64,000 nt of DNA from Pomphorhynchus laevis (Eukaryota > Acanthocephala > Palaeacanthocephala > Echinorhynchida > Pomphorhynchidae), in assembly GCA_012934845.2 (NCBI GenBank), contig WNNJ02003003.1, positions 88,836 through 152,835 of the forward strand. The letters run 5' to 3'. Of this stretch, positions 1 to 9,062 are shown one piece after another (positions within the stretch are counted from its first letter, which is position 1; each line of letters begins with the position of its first letter). The translations under genes were made by a program, and so were the position numbers. The notes below the pieces were generated by a model. The model saw nothing but the letters and a program-made list of their open reading frames with translations. It did no database searches and was not told the DNA's origin.

Positions 1-254
1 CTTAATCCAAACAAAAACTTTTAACATTTTTTAAAAAGATTAATAGGAAATATACTGTGTTAGAATAAAGGTTATATGTTATCCGGAACTGATATGCTGT
101 AAAATTTGTAAATTGTTTTACCAAATTAAAATTTTCAAATTTATAAATATATATCAAATTATAGAATCCGCTAAAAATTAAAGGTAAATAAATTATGGAA
201 TTTATCTACTAATAAAGATATACGTATATATTTATGAGTATACATATATTTATA

Positions 255-600
255 TATTTATCCGCTTTGAGGCTTCTCAAAGCCGAAACGGTACGCCGTT
301 TTGCAGTGCAGAATTATGAAATTCTCTGTATAGACGAAAACAGATAGGTGTATTAAATCAGATTAAAAACAGATAGGTCTTGATTAAATCGAACCTCTAA
401 TTTATTTATTGGTCCTTTGAGGATAGCAGGCAGCGGTAATATTTCCTTTGTAATTTATTGTATTGATCAATTAATGATCCCGCTGATGTCTATTCCACTA
501 AAAAATTCGCTGCATTTCATTGGCTTTGAAAGCGCAAGCTACGTCATATAATTCGCATATAGTGAATTCTTTCTGCTTTAATCTATATATGGTATGTTTT
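255..600 (+). repeat. Repeat X-Y copy 1 with hammerhead-like core
   Basis: This segment is repeated in the same orientation at 5318-5475. The X part (about 261-305) folds as a hammerhead-like core: stem GGCTT (271-275) with AAGCC (280-284), then GAAA (285-288), then ACGG (288-291) with CCGT (296-299) closed by a TACG loop. The leading CTGATGA box is eroded here. The Y part (505-590) shares a stretch containing AAAGCGCAAGCTACGT with copy 2. About 160-200 bp between X and Y are absent from copy 2. It may be the 5' flank of the LINE that follows or an independent small repeat. Confidence 0.55.
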
Positions 601-639
601 TCATGTTTACATGGTCAGTTTTTTTTCGGAAGTGTTGTT

Positions 640-768
640 CAAGTTTTCGGAATCAAGAGCTATATTGGTGTTCAAGTTTTCGGAATCAAGAGCTATATTT
701 GTGTACAAGTTTTCGGAATCAAGAGCTATATTGGTTTTCAAGTTTTCGGAATCAAGACCTATATTAAT
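640..768 (+). repeat. Tandem repeat, four 33-bp units
   Basis: Four head-to-tail 33-bp copies of a unit beginning CAAGTTTTCGGAATCAAGAG start at 640, 673, 706 and 739. The unit is a multiple of three, so the frame stays open and gives the peptide repeat QVFGIKSYI, but I see no reason to call it a gene. It lies about 340 bp upstream of LINE-A1 ORF1. Tandem repeats are common in LINE 5' untranslated regions, where they can carry promoter activity, so a 5' UTR role is an inference. Confidence 0.75.
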
Positions 769-1110
769 AGCTGAAAGGTGAGTTTTTTGCTTTTGATATA
801 GTTTAGTTTAGTTTATTAATTTTTTATATTTTATTTTATTTTTTTTTGTTTGTTGTATTTGCTTTTTGTTTTTTGTTTCTATTTATTTATTCATATATAT
901 AAGTACATAAGTACAGTTGGAAGGAACTAATTGCCTTAAGCCAGTTGGGAAGAGAAAATCTTCTTCCCAGCTGGAGGAAAATTTAAAAAATATAGAAAAA
1001 TAATCTTCAGTGCAAAAGAGGCTCTTGCCTATAAAGCAAGACTCTTTTGCAATTAAAGTAACATGTAAAGAAAACCATAATCTAAACAAAAAAATAAGAG
1101 AGATGGAGAG

Positions 1111-1884
1111 ATGGAAATAAGAAAAACTGTTCGAGGAGAAATCTTCGAACGGTTTTTCAAAAGAGATAATTTCTACCGAATCTCCTTCAAAAGCTTAGCT
1201 TTGAAAGATAAATTCAAAGCGGCTTTAGTTGGAGAAGAGGGTATAGAAATTATCGACATTTCTCCACAAGTGACGGCCATCCTTAGGGATGTGCCGTCAT
1301 TTGCGGAGAAAGAAGATGTTGAAGAATTATTACATCAATATGATGTAAGGATTCTGAAAACATGCAAATCATACAATCAATCATATAGTTCCTTTCTTTT
1401 GAAGGGAGCTATATGTAGTTTGAAAAAATCGAAAGAAGATGGAGGCAGCATCTGCGGACATCGAATATCTGTAAAGATATTCGACGAAGACGATGCTGCC
1501 TTTCGGTATCCGCAGTGTTATAGATGTAAGCGCTGGGGGCATTTTTCGAACATGTGTCGAGAAGTGTCACCGCGTTGCGTCCACTGCGGAGAACACGAAA
1601 CACAAGCATGTGGAAATAAAAATAGGCCGACATGTGCAAACTGTAGGCAACCTCACAAGGCGTACTCACACGTTTGTCCAGAGTTCAAGTCTTACTTGGC
1701 CTGGGTAAACGGTGAGAACAAGAAGGCTTGTGAGGAAGCTCAGTCCTACCTTAGGGCAGCCAAAAGTCACTCTCTGGATCAACACGCTGGACAAGCAGCG
1801 ATGCTGATCGAGAGAGTACTTACTCTTGAAAAAGAAATGGCTGCCTTAAGGCAGGAAAATGCAAAATTAAAAAAGATGCTGTAA
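1111..1884 (+). CDS. LINE-A1 ORF1, Gag-like zinc-knuckle RNA-binding protein
   Basis: The 257-residue ORF1 protein would bind LINE RNA and form the ribonucleoprotein. Residues about 20-125 look like the RNA-recognition-type fold seen before the knuckles in Jockey/I ORF1 proteins. Three Cys/His knuckles follow: C136-C139-H144-C149 in the order CX2CX4HX4C, then C156-C159-H162-C167, then C175-C178-H182-C189. Residues 228-257 form a likely coiled coil with Leu/Ile heptads, a plausible oligomerisation segment. The start is an ATG at 1111; another ATG at 1103 is out of frame. The last codons overlap the open frame of ORF2, and the 3' end carries the A AAA AAG heptamer described separately. Function comes from family knowledge; the knuckles are directly visible. 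Confidence 0.85.
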   Translation: MEIRKTVRGEIFERFFKRDNFYRISFKSLALKDKFKAALVGEEGIEIIDISPQVTAILRDVPSFAEKEDVEELLHQYDVRILKTCKSYNQSYSSFLLKGAICSLKKSKEDGGSICGHRISVKIFDEDDAAFRYPQCYRCKRWGHFSNMCREVSPRCVHCGEHETQACGNKNRPTCANCRQPHKAYSHVCPEFKSYLAWVNGENKKACEEAQSYLRAAKSHSLDQHAGQAAMLIERVLTLEKEMAALRQENAKLKKML

Positions 1885-1918
1885 TCCACGAATCCGATTT
1901 GAAGAAATTCAAATCGGA
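1869..1918 (+). promoter_or_regulatory. Possible -1 frameshift or reinitiation signal between ORF1 and ORF2
   Basis: The heptamer A AAA AAG occupies 1869-1875 in the ORF1 frame (TTA AAA AAG), seven bases before the ORF1 stop at 1882-1884. ORF2 is in the -1 frame, open from 1830. Eight bases after the stop is a perfect hairpin: TCCGATTTGAA (1893-1903), loop GAAA (1904-1907), TTCAAATCGGA (1908-1918). The 17-base gap from heptamer to stem is longer than the usual 5-9, so a structure-assisted termination-reinitiation is an equally good reading; some LINEs, such as SART1, couple ORFs that way. Confidence 0.5.
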
Positions 1919-4817
1919 GTTGAACGCAACAACATTACGCAAATACAGATCGTTGAAACAGGAGAAAGACAAGTCATCGATTTCGGTGACTACTTTTAAT
2001 CGTTTCAACGATTTGTCACAAATACAAGGCCCTCAGAATGAGGACAATAATATAGACTATTGTTCAGTAGTATCGACTGATTCTGAGGGTCTTTCGATTA
2101 AAGCGCCAGGGACTGCTATAAAGATGCTGACGTTACCTGAATCACTTCAGGTGGCGTCGAGTCGGAGGGGCAGTTCCTGGCACAAAGCTTCGAATGCAAG
2201 AAAAAAACGAAGAATTGAGTATTCTTCGCTTGAAGACATCTGCCTAATGAGTTGGAATATAGGTTCTGTTAAGAACCTGATACAGTATTTCAGTCTCATA
2301 CCGGCAGATGTGCTTCTCTTGCAGGAAGCAAGATCACCCGATCAATTGAGGATTTTTAGCAGCAAGATCGACGACTGCGACACATTTGTGTCAGCAGAAG
2401 GTCTCAGGATGGAACTCTTCCTAGTGTCGGTGGTAAAGAAGCGTTTTTGCGCATCTTTACTATCGCATGGCACTAGCGAAGTAGGTTCATTCCAGCTCCT
2501 CCGGTTTTTCATCTCTAGACGCCCAGTTTATGTAGCAAATTGTTACATCAAGCCGGGGGCCTGGAGTTCGAAAAAGGGGAGGAGAGAGATTCGATCAATG
2601 CTGTTGAAGATCTTCAATTTGGGTGGTCAATTTTTAATTGGAGATTTCAACGACGACGGTGGGTCTCGGGTGGGCAGCATGATCGCTCCAGCATGGGAGG
2701 TCATATGTCCCCCGGAAGGGACATTTATCCGTCGTCGCAATGGTTATTGCTCCACGTTAGATTTTGCTATGCAAAACAAAAATACAAATTTTAAAATTAA
2801 ATGGCAGCAGAATTTGCTGCCAGATACTTTTAATGATGGGCATAAGCTTGTATATTGGTCGTGGAAGGAGGAACTAGTTTTCAAGATAAGATTCCAACCG
2901 ACACGGGCCGGTATACAAGCTTTTAATAGATCAATAAGCGAAGTAATGATAAATTTAAATAATAAAAATATTTTTTGTACTATTTTAAAAAATACTTTTA
3001 ATGAAATAATAAATTTTAGTATTTGCAATAATAATTTTATAATAAATAATAATTTTAATTTTTTCGATTGTTTGAATATTTTAGATGATACGTTTTTGAC
3101 AAATTTTACAAATAAATTAAAAGAATCAAATTCTCTATTAATTTTAAATAATGAAATTTTTAGTAATGCAAATAAATTTTTAACTACTAAACGACCGCCC
3201 AACATCAAGTACACTCCTAAAGCTCTTCATTTGAAACGTATTCTCTGGGGTTTACGAACGGATACGAATCCTTCGTCTCAGAGAATCGCTCAAATGGCTA
3301 TGCTCAAGAATGATATTCAAGAGTTGGAGCAGAGGGTAGACGCTAAAAAGTTGCTGTCTTACAAGAATTTTTCAAAGGAATGGTGGCAAACCATTAGGCG
3401 AACCACCTTCCGTTCTTGGAGGGCAGCGGCTTCTAAGTGGATATCCTCTAAGGGTTTTGGGAATGTACTTCATGAAATGAAAATGAAACACCTAGCCAAT
3501 GCTGAAGGATGGACCGAGAGGAAAATGATGAAGATCCGTATGGAACTCTTGTTTTCGACCATCGACAATTCGCAAGAGGACATCACTATCAAGGACATTT
3601 TGAGTGCGTGGCCAGTCGTGCCAAAGACTTCGTCTAACGGGTTTTCGGCATGTGCTGCTGCGACCAAATTGATCGTCGATAGGGTTCGGACGGATATTGC
3701 TGCCAAGATGCTAGGGGTACCTTTAGCATCTTGGTGTGATATTGCGGTCGGAAAAGTGGTGTTCCTTGCGAAGGGAAGATGGGTGTCGAATGCTAAAGAC
3801 ACAAGACCCATAACAATATCTAATAATATTATTATGGTGTATGAGAGAGCTCTTGCTAGGATCCTTTCCCGATTCTACGAAGATCGTGATATGTTGGGAG
3901 ACCACATTCACGGGTTTCGTAGAGGAAGGGGAACTGTTAAGGCAGTAAGGTCCATGCAGAGTTTTCTCACCAGCGATAGACGACCTGCAATCCTCTATTC
4001 GCTGGATGTGTCGGCGGCCTTCGACAACTTGGGGCATGATGCAATAGTTACAACGTTAACCAGTGATGGTATACCGAGTAATTTGTTGCATCGTGTCCTG
4101 GGTATATTAAAAGCAAGAACTTTCTACTTGGATGATGACGGGGGTAAGTACTATCATCTCAACAAAGGACTTCCCCAGGGCTCACCTCTGTCTCCTATCA
4201 TTTATATGATAGTGACGAGGGGAGTTCTGGAGGGTCTTTTGGATAGGAACACCCACGCCATCATTTATGCGGACGACATCTCGATCGCATTTAAGAGAAA
4301 TACTCTGTCGGATGCAAGGTTTGAAGGGCGAATGAAGTCTGTAATGGACATTGTTGCTCATCGCTTAGCGAAGTTTGGCTTGTCTTTAAACCCAGCGAAG
4401 AGCAATTTTGTTCATTACAGATTTCGGCGTCCTGGAAAGCACACTCGTCTCCTCGATTCTCTTCCAGGGAATCGAAAGCGTCGGGTGCGCATTCTGGGAT
4501 CCGTTTTCGAACCACGTTTGCATCCTAGGTCAGATATGGCCAGGTGTTTCAAATTAGTTAGAAAAGGGCTACGTATGTTTGAAAGAGCGAGACGATTAAA
4601 TGCCGGTTTGGGTAGATGTGTAATTGTGCTCAATGCGTTTGTATTGAGCGGATTGTACTTCTACTCAAACAATCGCCCTCCAGAACAACGATATCTATTT
4701 TTAAAACGATTATTAATTTTAATAAATAAATTTTTCATGAATGAAATTGAAATTAAAAATAAATTAATTAAAAAATATGTTTTATTTTACAATTTGAAAA
4801 TCAAATGTTTTGAATAA
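1899..4817 (+). CDS. LINE-A1 ORF2, APE endonuclease and reverse transcriptase
   Basis: An uninterrupted frame of about 972 codons encodes the enzyme for target-primed reverse transcription. A basic leader of about 110 residues precedes the endonuclease, marked by MSWNIGS (about 117), QEARS, IGDFNDD (about 246) and DGHKLV. The RT carries RPITI, HGFRRGRGT, YSLDVSAAFD, GLPQGSPLSP (about 757) and the catalytic YADD (about 790). RPPEQR lies near the C terminus. The annotated start is a TTG; the frame is open from 1830 and the first in-frame ATG is at 2124, still ahead of the endonuclease. Translation may therefore depend on the ORF1 junction signal. Residues about 345-430 (2930-3200) and the last 40 codons are very A+T-rich and Asn/Ile/Phe-heavy, unlike the rest, yet remain open. 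No RNase H domain is seen. Confidence 0.85.
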   Translation: MKKFKSELNATTLRKYRSLKQEKDKSSISVTTFNRFNDLSQIQGPQNEDNNIDYCSVVSTDSEGLSIKAPGTAIKMLTLPESLQVASSRRGSSWHKASNARKKRRIEYSSLEDICLMSWNIGSVKNLIQYFSLIPADVLLLQEARSPDQLRIFSSKIDDCDTFVSAEGLRMELFLVSVVKKRFCASLLSHGTSEVGSFQLLRFFISRRPVYVANCYIKPGAWSSKKGRREIRSMLLKIFNLGGQFLIGDFNDDGGSRVGSMIAPAWEVICPPEGTFIRRRNGYCSTLDFAMQNKNTNFKIKWQQNLLPDTFNDGHKLVYWSWKEELVFKIRFQPTRAGIQAFNRSISEVMINLNNKNIFCTILKNTFNEIINFSICNNNFIINNNFNFFDCLNILDDTFLTNFTNKLKESNSLLILNNEIFSNANKFLTTKRPPNIKYTPKALHLKRILWGLRTDTNPSSQRIAQMAMLKNDIQELEQRVDAKKLLSYKNFSKEWWQTIRRTTFRSWRAAASKWISSKGFGNVLHEMKMKHLANAEGWTERKMMKIRMELLFSTIDNSQEDITIKDILSAWPVVPKTSSNGFSACAAATKLIVDRVRTDIAAKMLGVPLASWCDIAVGKVVFLAKGRWVSNAKDTRPITISNNIIMVYERALARILSRFYEDRDMLGDHIHGFRRGRGTVKAVRSMQSFLTSDRRPAILYSLDVSAAFDNLGHDAIVTTLTSDGIPSNLLHRVLGILKARTFYLDDDGGKYYHLNKGLPQGSPLSPIIYMIVTRGVLEGLLDRNTHAIIYADDISIAFKRNTLSDARFEGRMKSVMDIVAHRLAKFGLSLNPAKSNFVHYRFRRPGKHTRLLDSLPGNRKRRVRILGSVFEPRLHPRSDMARCFKLVRKGLRMFERARRLNAGLGRCVIVLNAFVLSGLYFYSNNRPPEQRYLFLKRLLILINKFFMNEIEIKNKLIKKYVLFYNLKIKCFE

Positions 4818-5317
4818 TTTTTTGTTTATCTTGTCTGAAATTTGTTTGATTATTTTTCTAAACTTGGATGTATATATTAATTTTATATTGCGCTTGCCTA
4901 CAAGTGCTTTGTCAGAGAAATTAGAGAAATTAAGAAAAGTATAATTAAATGTATTATATCTTCATTTTTTTGTCATTGTTTAAATGACAAAAAATATTTT
5001 GTTACAAAATATTTTTTATTTTATTGGTAATATCAATTTTATCCAAATTTTGTTTTTTATGATTATTTTGAATTTTTATTTTAGAATTGAATTTTAGCAT
5101 TTTATCATTTTGAATTTTTGTTTAAAATTCTTATCCTCGACATCCAACCAAAGAAATCTCAATCGAAACCTGCGAAAAGAAAGAAAAAAGAATAAAGAAA
5201 TGAAAATCGATTGGGGCTCCATACTTGGCTGGGGTCGAAAAAGTCAGAAAAAAACGAAAATATATATGAATTTTGTGTTTTTTACTTTAATAAATCATTA
5301 ATTTTTTTACATGGTAT

Positions 5318-5475
5318 GTACTGGAACTGATGAGGTTTCTTAAAGCCAAAACGGTACGCCGTTTTGGCTTCGGCTAATATTACTGAAAAGAAATCGCTGC
5401 ATTAAATTCGAAAGCGCAAGCTACGTAACGCGATTAGTGAATTCATTTTGCTTTATATATAATTTGGTAGTATGA
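5318..5475 (+). repeat. Repeat X-Y copy 2 with hammerhead-like core
   Basis: This direct copy of 255-600 lies just after LINE-A1. The full CTGATGA box is at 5327-5333, followed by a short stem (GGTTT with AAAGCC), AAAA where GAAA is expected, and the same ACGG-TACG-CCGT hairpin (5351-5362). Y sequence follows at 5386-5470. Together the two copies give a hammerhead-like consensus (box, stem II, GAAA, stem III with a tetraloop). Stem I is weak in both, so catalytic activity is doubtful. Confidence 0.55.
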
Positions 5476-5524
5476 TGTGTAACATTGTGCTCCGAGAGCC
5501 AATTAGCTTCAGCTTTATAATAGT

Positions 5525-5958
5525 AGACGTTTCCAAAAACCAAAGTTCGATTAATAACAAGGCAGACTTCGTTATTACTCCTAGTCGAGCTGTAGGACCA
5601 TGGCATCACTCATCAGTAGGATAAACAACCATCAGTCGTTTTGGATGCCTTGTGATATATTTAAAAGGTATCTCCTGTGAGAAAAGCAAGCAGCGACATC
5701 AATTAAAATTCCTGCGGAATAAAATTAGTATGATTCAGATAGCACGTTGTTAGTTTAAAGAGGCTATACCCATGCTATAAAGTTAGCAAATTCTCGGAGA
5801 TGCCTTTTAAATATATCAAAAGGCAGCCGAAACGACTGATGGTAATTCACTCTAATGATGAGTGCTGCCGGTTATCATCAGCTCGTCTGGGAGTAATAAC
5901 GAAGTCTGCCATGCTGGTAATCGAACTCCAGTTTCTGGCAACATCTACGATTTTCCCT
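5525..5958. repeat. Inverted pair of a SINE-like repeat
   Basis: The reverse complement of about 5525-5682 matches about 5795-5958 along most of its length, with a spacer of about 110 bp. Shared landmarks include CGACTGATGG and GTAATAACGAAGTCTGCC. One edge contains a motif like a tRNA B box (GTTCGATTA on the minus strand of the right copy). The short ORFs in each arm (both reading SNNEVC and NRT-V) are the same repeat translated, not genes. A tRNA-derived SINE dimer is an inference; no clear A box was found. Confidence 0.5.
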
Positions 5959-6088
5959 TGCACGAAGGCATAAACATTAGTCAGCACGTATATATCTTAA
6001 TCAGACAAAGAAATAGAACCGAATTATTCTCGCAATATTCAAAATAGCTACGTATGCCCAGTCATCTTGTGACAACAAACTTTAAAAA

Positions 6089-6130
6089 CGGCAGACGCGT
6101 TTCGCGCTAACGGAGCTCATCAATACCGTG
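6089..6130 (-). ncRNA. Hammerhead-ribozyme-like fold
   Basis: Read on the minus strand, TTGATGA is followed by stem II (GCT, loop CCGTT, AGC), then GCGAAAC and the self-complementary stem III ACGCGT ending in a GTC cleavage triplet. The bases outside form a 6-bp stem I (ACGGTA-side with TGCCGT-side, one G-U pair). Only the first core base departs from consensus (T where C3 is expected). This is the best-formed hammerhead in the window; natural activity is likely reduced by that change. Related forms are known at the ends of Penelope-like elements and short retroelements. Confidence 0.6.
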
Positions 6131-6547
6131 ATTACAATAATGACCATAAGCGCCTTAGACACTTATGTATCATTAACCATAGGTACTTTAACACACGCTT
6201 AAACAGTGTTTAAATCTCGAAAAACAGAACTACCCTTAATCTAAATCATCAGAATTTAGCATGAGCTCTGTACATGGCAGTGCGTATTGCAGTTTAACCA
6301 TGCATCAGGCATTTCCTTTTAATAAGAATGCTGTTTTACAGGGACCCCTTCAAGTATACAAATATATAAAATATAATTTGTTGTTACACCAGCCCTGAAA
6401 CACCCAATGGTGTACTCGTAAATAAATCAGTTTTCCTCACAAGGAGGCATAAACACCAGGCAGCATCCTATATATACTTAAAGGTATCCCTGATAACGAT
6501 GATTATAGTGACACTGAAGTAGATAACAGAGCGTATTGTGTTATATT

Positions 6548-7510
6548 ATTACCCTTTTCAATCTGCTTTCTGTTTTAATCACTCTACTAAACTCGTTTTT
6601 CAAAACGTTTTCAGTGATCTACTTCAAGCTGCGATATAACACGTCGTAATCTCATTTGACCTACTTTCTGCTTCGTCGCCAAACGCTATTTTTGTTCACT
6701 CAAACTTCCCTTTATCTCTATTCTTCCATCTGGCACGGTATTTCATAAGGCTGTTTTATGTCCTCTTTTTATTCCTTTTTGACAACTTGTATGCTTTAAC
6801 TCGTGACTAACTTTTATCTGACCCAGTATACCGATGATATTTTCTCTATTCTCACGCGCATCCTCTTTGTATTCCCGATCATACTACTTTTTTTACAAAT
6901 TGTCTTATGTCTATCGCCCACCATATTTTCTCCCTTCATATAGCTCTTAATCCTGAAACGTTCAAAATCATGTAGACCATCTATTATCACCTCGACAAAA
7001 CTCCACCTATTTTATCTCTTAATTCTATCATTCTCCTAATCGTTGACAATACGATTTTCTTAGGTTTCCACTTCTACAATTTCCTTTCCCTTAAATCTTT
7101 TGTTCATGACATTATTGCCTTAGCTTATTTGCGAACTCTTCCAATTATCCTATTTTACTTCTCCAACGTATCTTAAGCTCTGCTGCTCGTGCCCCTTGCA
7201 TCTCCACCGCTTCGACCATATCTTCCATAAACTTTATGGCCATATCTTGGCCCACAATTATGTTCTCTGTTCCTTGTATCTGCGATCAAGTAATTCTCAC
7301 GTTCCTACGCATTCAACCAACTACGGTATCCGATCTTTTATCCTCACTGATCCACTTGCCTGGAATGGTAAGTAGAGCAGTGTCTGTTTTTTCTCGTCGC
7401 ATCCACTCTTCAAATTTGTTCCTCAAAGTTTGGTCACATTCCACTCATACGCATTTTTTACATGGGCTTGTAAAAGCGCATAGGCGCGCATTTGCGATTA
7501 TAAATATACA
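6548..7510 (+). mobile_element. LINE-B fragment, eroded CR1-like 3' part
   Basis: Translated pieces resemble the reverse transcriptase of the CR1-like family at 39.6-41 kb: PFQSAF near 6555, FLGFHF near 7055, and the 3' ORF2 region around 7320-7370 (a match to RSF-AAPLAWN). Several frameshifts and stops interrupt it. The 3' tail with GCGCGCATTTGCG (about 7460-7495) matches the conserved family tail GGCACGCATTTGCCACG. A second tail-like stretch (GCGCATAGGCGTATTTGC) lies at about 7660. Dead fragment. Confidence 0.65.
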
Positions 7511-8990
7511 AAAATAATCCATTTGCTAAATTTTTTTACGAATAATGGCGAAAAATATGGAATTCACATTTCATCGAAGCTAAGCGACTGTATCGGGAAA
7601 TTAAGACAAAATCACAAAAAAATTATCAATGGCACTGAGATTACGACCATCCATTGCAAATGCGCATAGGCGTATTTGCATATCTAAATAAAAATATTTC
7701 AGCAGCTCTTCAGCGTCTTCACGAAAATGTCGTTTTCAGATAAAACATGTTATGGTGTTAAAATAGGTGTAAAATAGGGCTTTCGGGTATAAAAGGACTT
7801 TTGAGTGTCAAAATTTGTGTAAAATCCGGTGTAAAATAGGACTTTTAGACACGATACAATTGTAAAATTGCGCTAATACACCTTTAACTGAAAGTTCTTA
7901 TCAATGACATGGACTAATTGCTGAAGGCACTGACGTGTGCTAAGATTCTAAAATGCATGGATGGCATCTGGCTGGAGGAGTGATGGTGTTAAAAGGGAAT
8001 TCGATATGGACTTTGTTGTACAAATAAATAAACAGCACAATACACGAACGGGTACTCGTTAAATTCCATTTTATTTTCATTTAAGAAACAAAAAAATTGA
8101 TGTTAGAACTTTAGTAATTGTCCTTTTTCAGGATTATGCATCCTACAAGCAATCATTCGATTTGTTATGAAAAATTATTAAGGAATTTTAGGGAAGCAAA
8201 CATGCCGTCCATCATTTCCCAAATGAAATTTGTATTAGACAACATTAATTTTTCGCACACTTAGCTCGGTCATGGATCCTTAACTGTTTTTCAACGTATA
8301 CTTATATTAACAAATGTTAGTAACAGATTTACTGCTCTGTAAACTTATATCTTAATGTTAGCACTTTTGACATTTTTGATTTGCCCAATCCATTTTTCAA
8401 AATAGAGTACTTGTTTGTTATGAAATACAAATTTAATTTATACATTGTATAAATTAAAATCATTCAAAATTACAAATGTTTCGGTCGTTTTTTTTAAATT
8501 AATTTGATAAAACTACAAAGTTATTGTGGTCCCCAAAAATAAAATCAGATTTGAAAACATTTTTAATGGGCGTCACTCGTAATTGTTAAAGGTTTTAAAG
8601 TTTTTAAAATCGAAAATTATGCAAGCTTGAAAAGTCAGAAAAACAAAACACAATTTGTTAACAAGAATTTAAAAATTGTAATTCAATTTGTTATCTTCAA
8701 ATTGAAACACAATTTGAAGATAACAAGATGTGTTTTTCTGATAATTCAAAAAATTTAAAAGAAGAATAAATTTGTTTTGATTGATCCGACTTCAATATTA
8801 CAAATTTCAGTTGCAGGTTTAATGGAAATTATTATTAAAAATCACTAAAATTATTTTTAGTAGCCGTACCATAAACCATGTGGTACTGGATATGTACAAG
8901 TTATTATAAATTGCGACATTCACTTACAATCACGAGAAGGACTGGCAACAATCACCACATTCAATATACAAAATTAGGCTATACTTCAAA
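7511..8990. other. Gene-free stretch
   Basis: I see no coding sequence. It holds a second LINE-B-like tail motif near 7660, a short degenerate direct repeat around GTGTAAAATAGG (7765-7845), and A+T-rich filler. The right end approaches the RPS26 poly(A) signal. Confidence 0.6.
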
Positions 8991-8994
8991 AATC

Positions 8995-9000
8995 TTTATT
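8995..9000 (-). promoter_or_regulatory. Poly(A) signal of RPS26
   Basis: AATAAA on the minus strand, about 63 bases past the RPS26 stop codon, a normal distance for a 3' end signal. Confidence 0.65.
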
Positions 9001-9062
9001 GACGAAATGAAAAATTAACATAAAAACAGTTTTCGAGGACGGATTAAAAATTCCTCTGATAA

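Larger units (their letters stand above)
640..5310 (+). mobile_element. LINE-A1, two-ORF APE-type non-LTR retrotransposon, apparently intact
   Basis: A Jockey/I-superfamily-like LINE: ORF1 with three zinc knuckles and ORF2 with an apurinic-type endonuclease and reverse transcriptase, both uninterrupted. The end coordinates are estimates. The left edge is set at the 33-bp tandem repeat; the right edge follows an AATAAA at 5289-5294. ORF2 shares the C-terminal RPPEQR motif with the decayed copies at 42.4-44.9 and 56.4-59.8 kb, so three members of one family lie in the window. Lack of stops over more than 1,200 codons suggests recent activity. No RNase H domain is apparent. Confidence 0.8.

Noticed and set aside
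520-774. 84-codon ORF with repeated QVFGIKSYI
   Set aside because: Explained by a 33-bp tandem repeat whose length is a multiple of three; no flanking gene-like sequence.
5925-5945. tRNA gene suggested by a B-box-like GTTCGATTA
   Set aside because: No cloverleaf or A box; at most a SINE-type relic.
5421-6047. Two short ORFs sharing SNNEVC and NRT-V sequence on opposite strands
   Set aside because: They are translations of the two arms of an inverted non-coding repeat.
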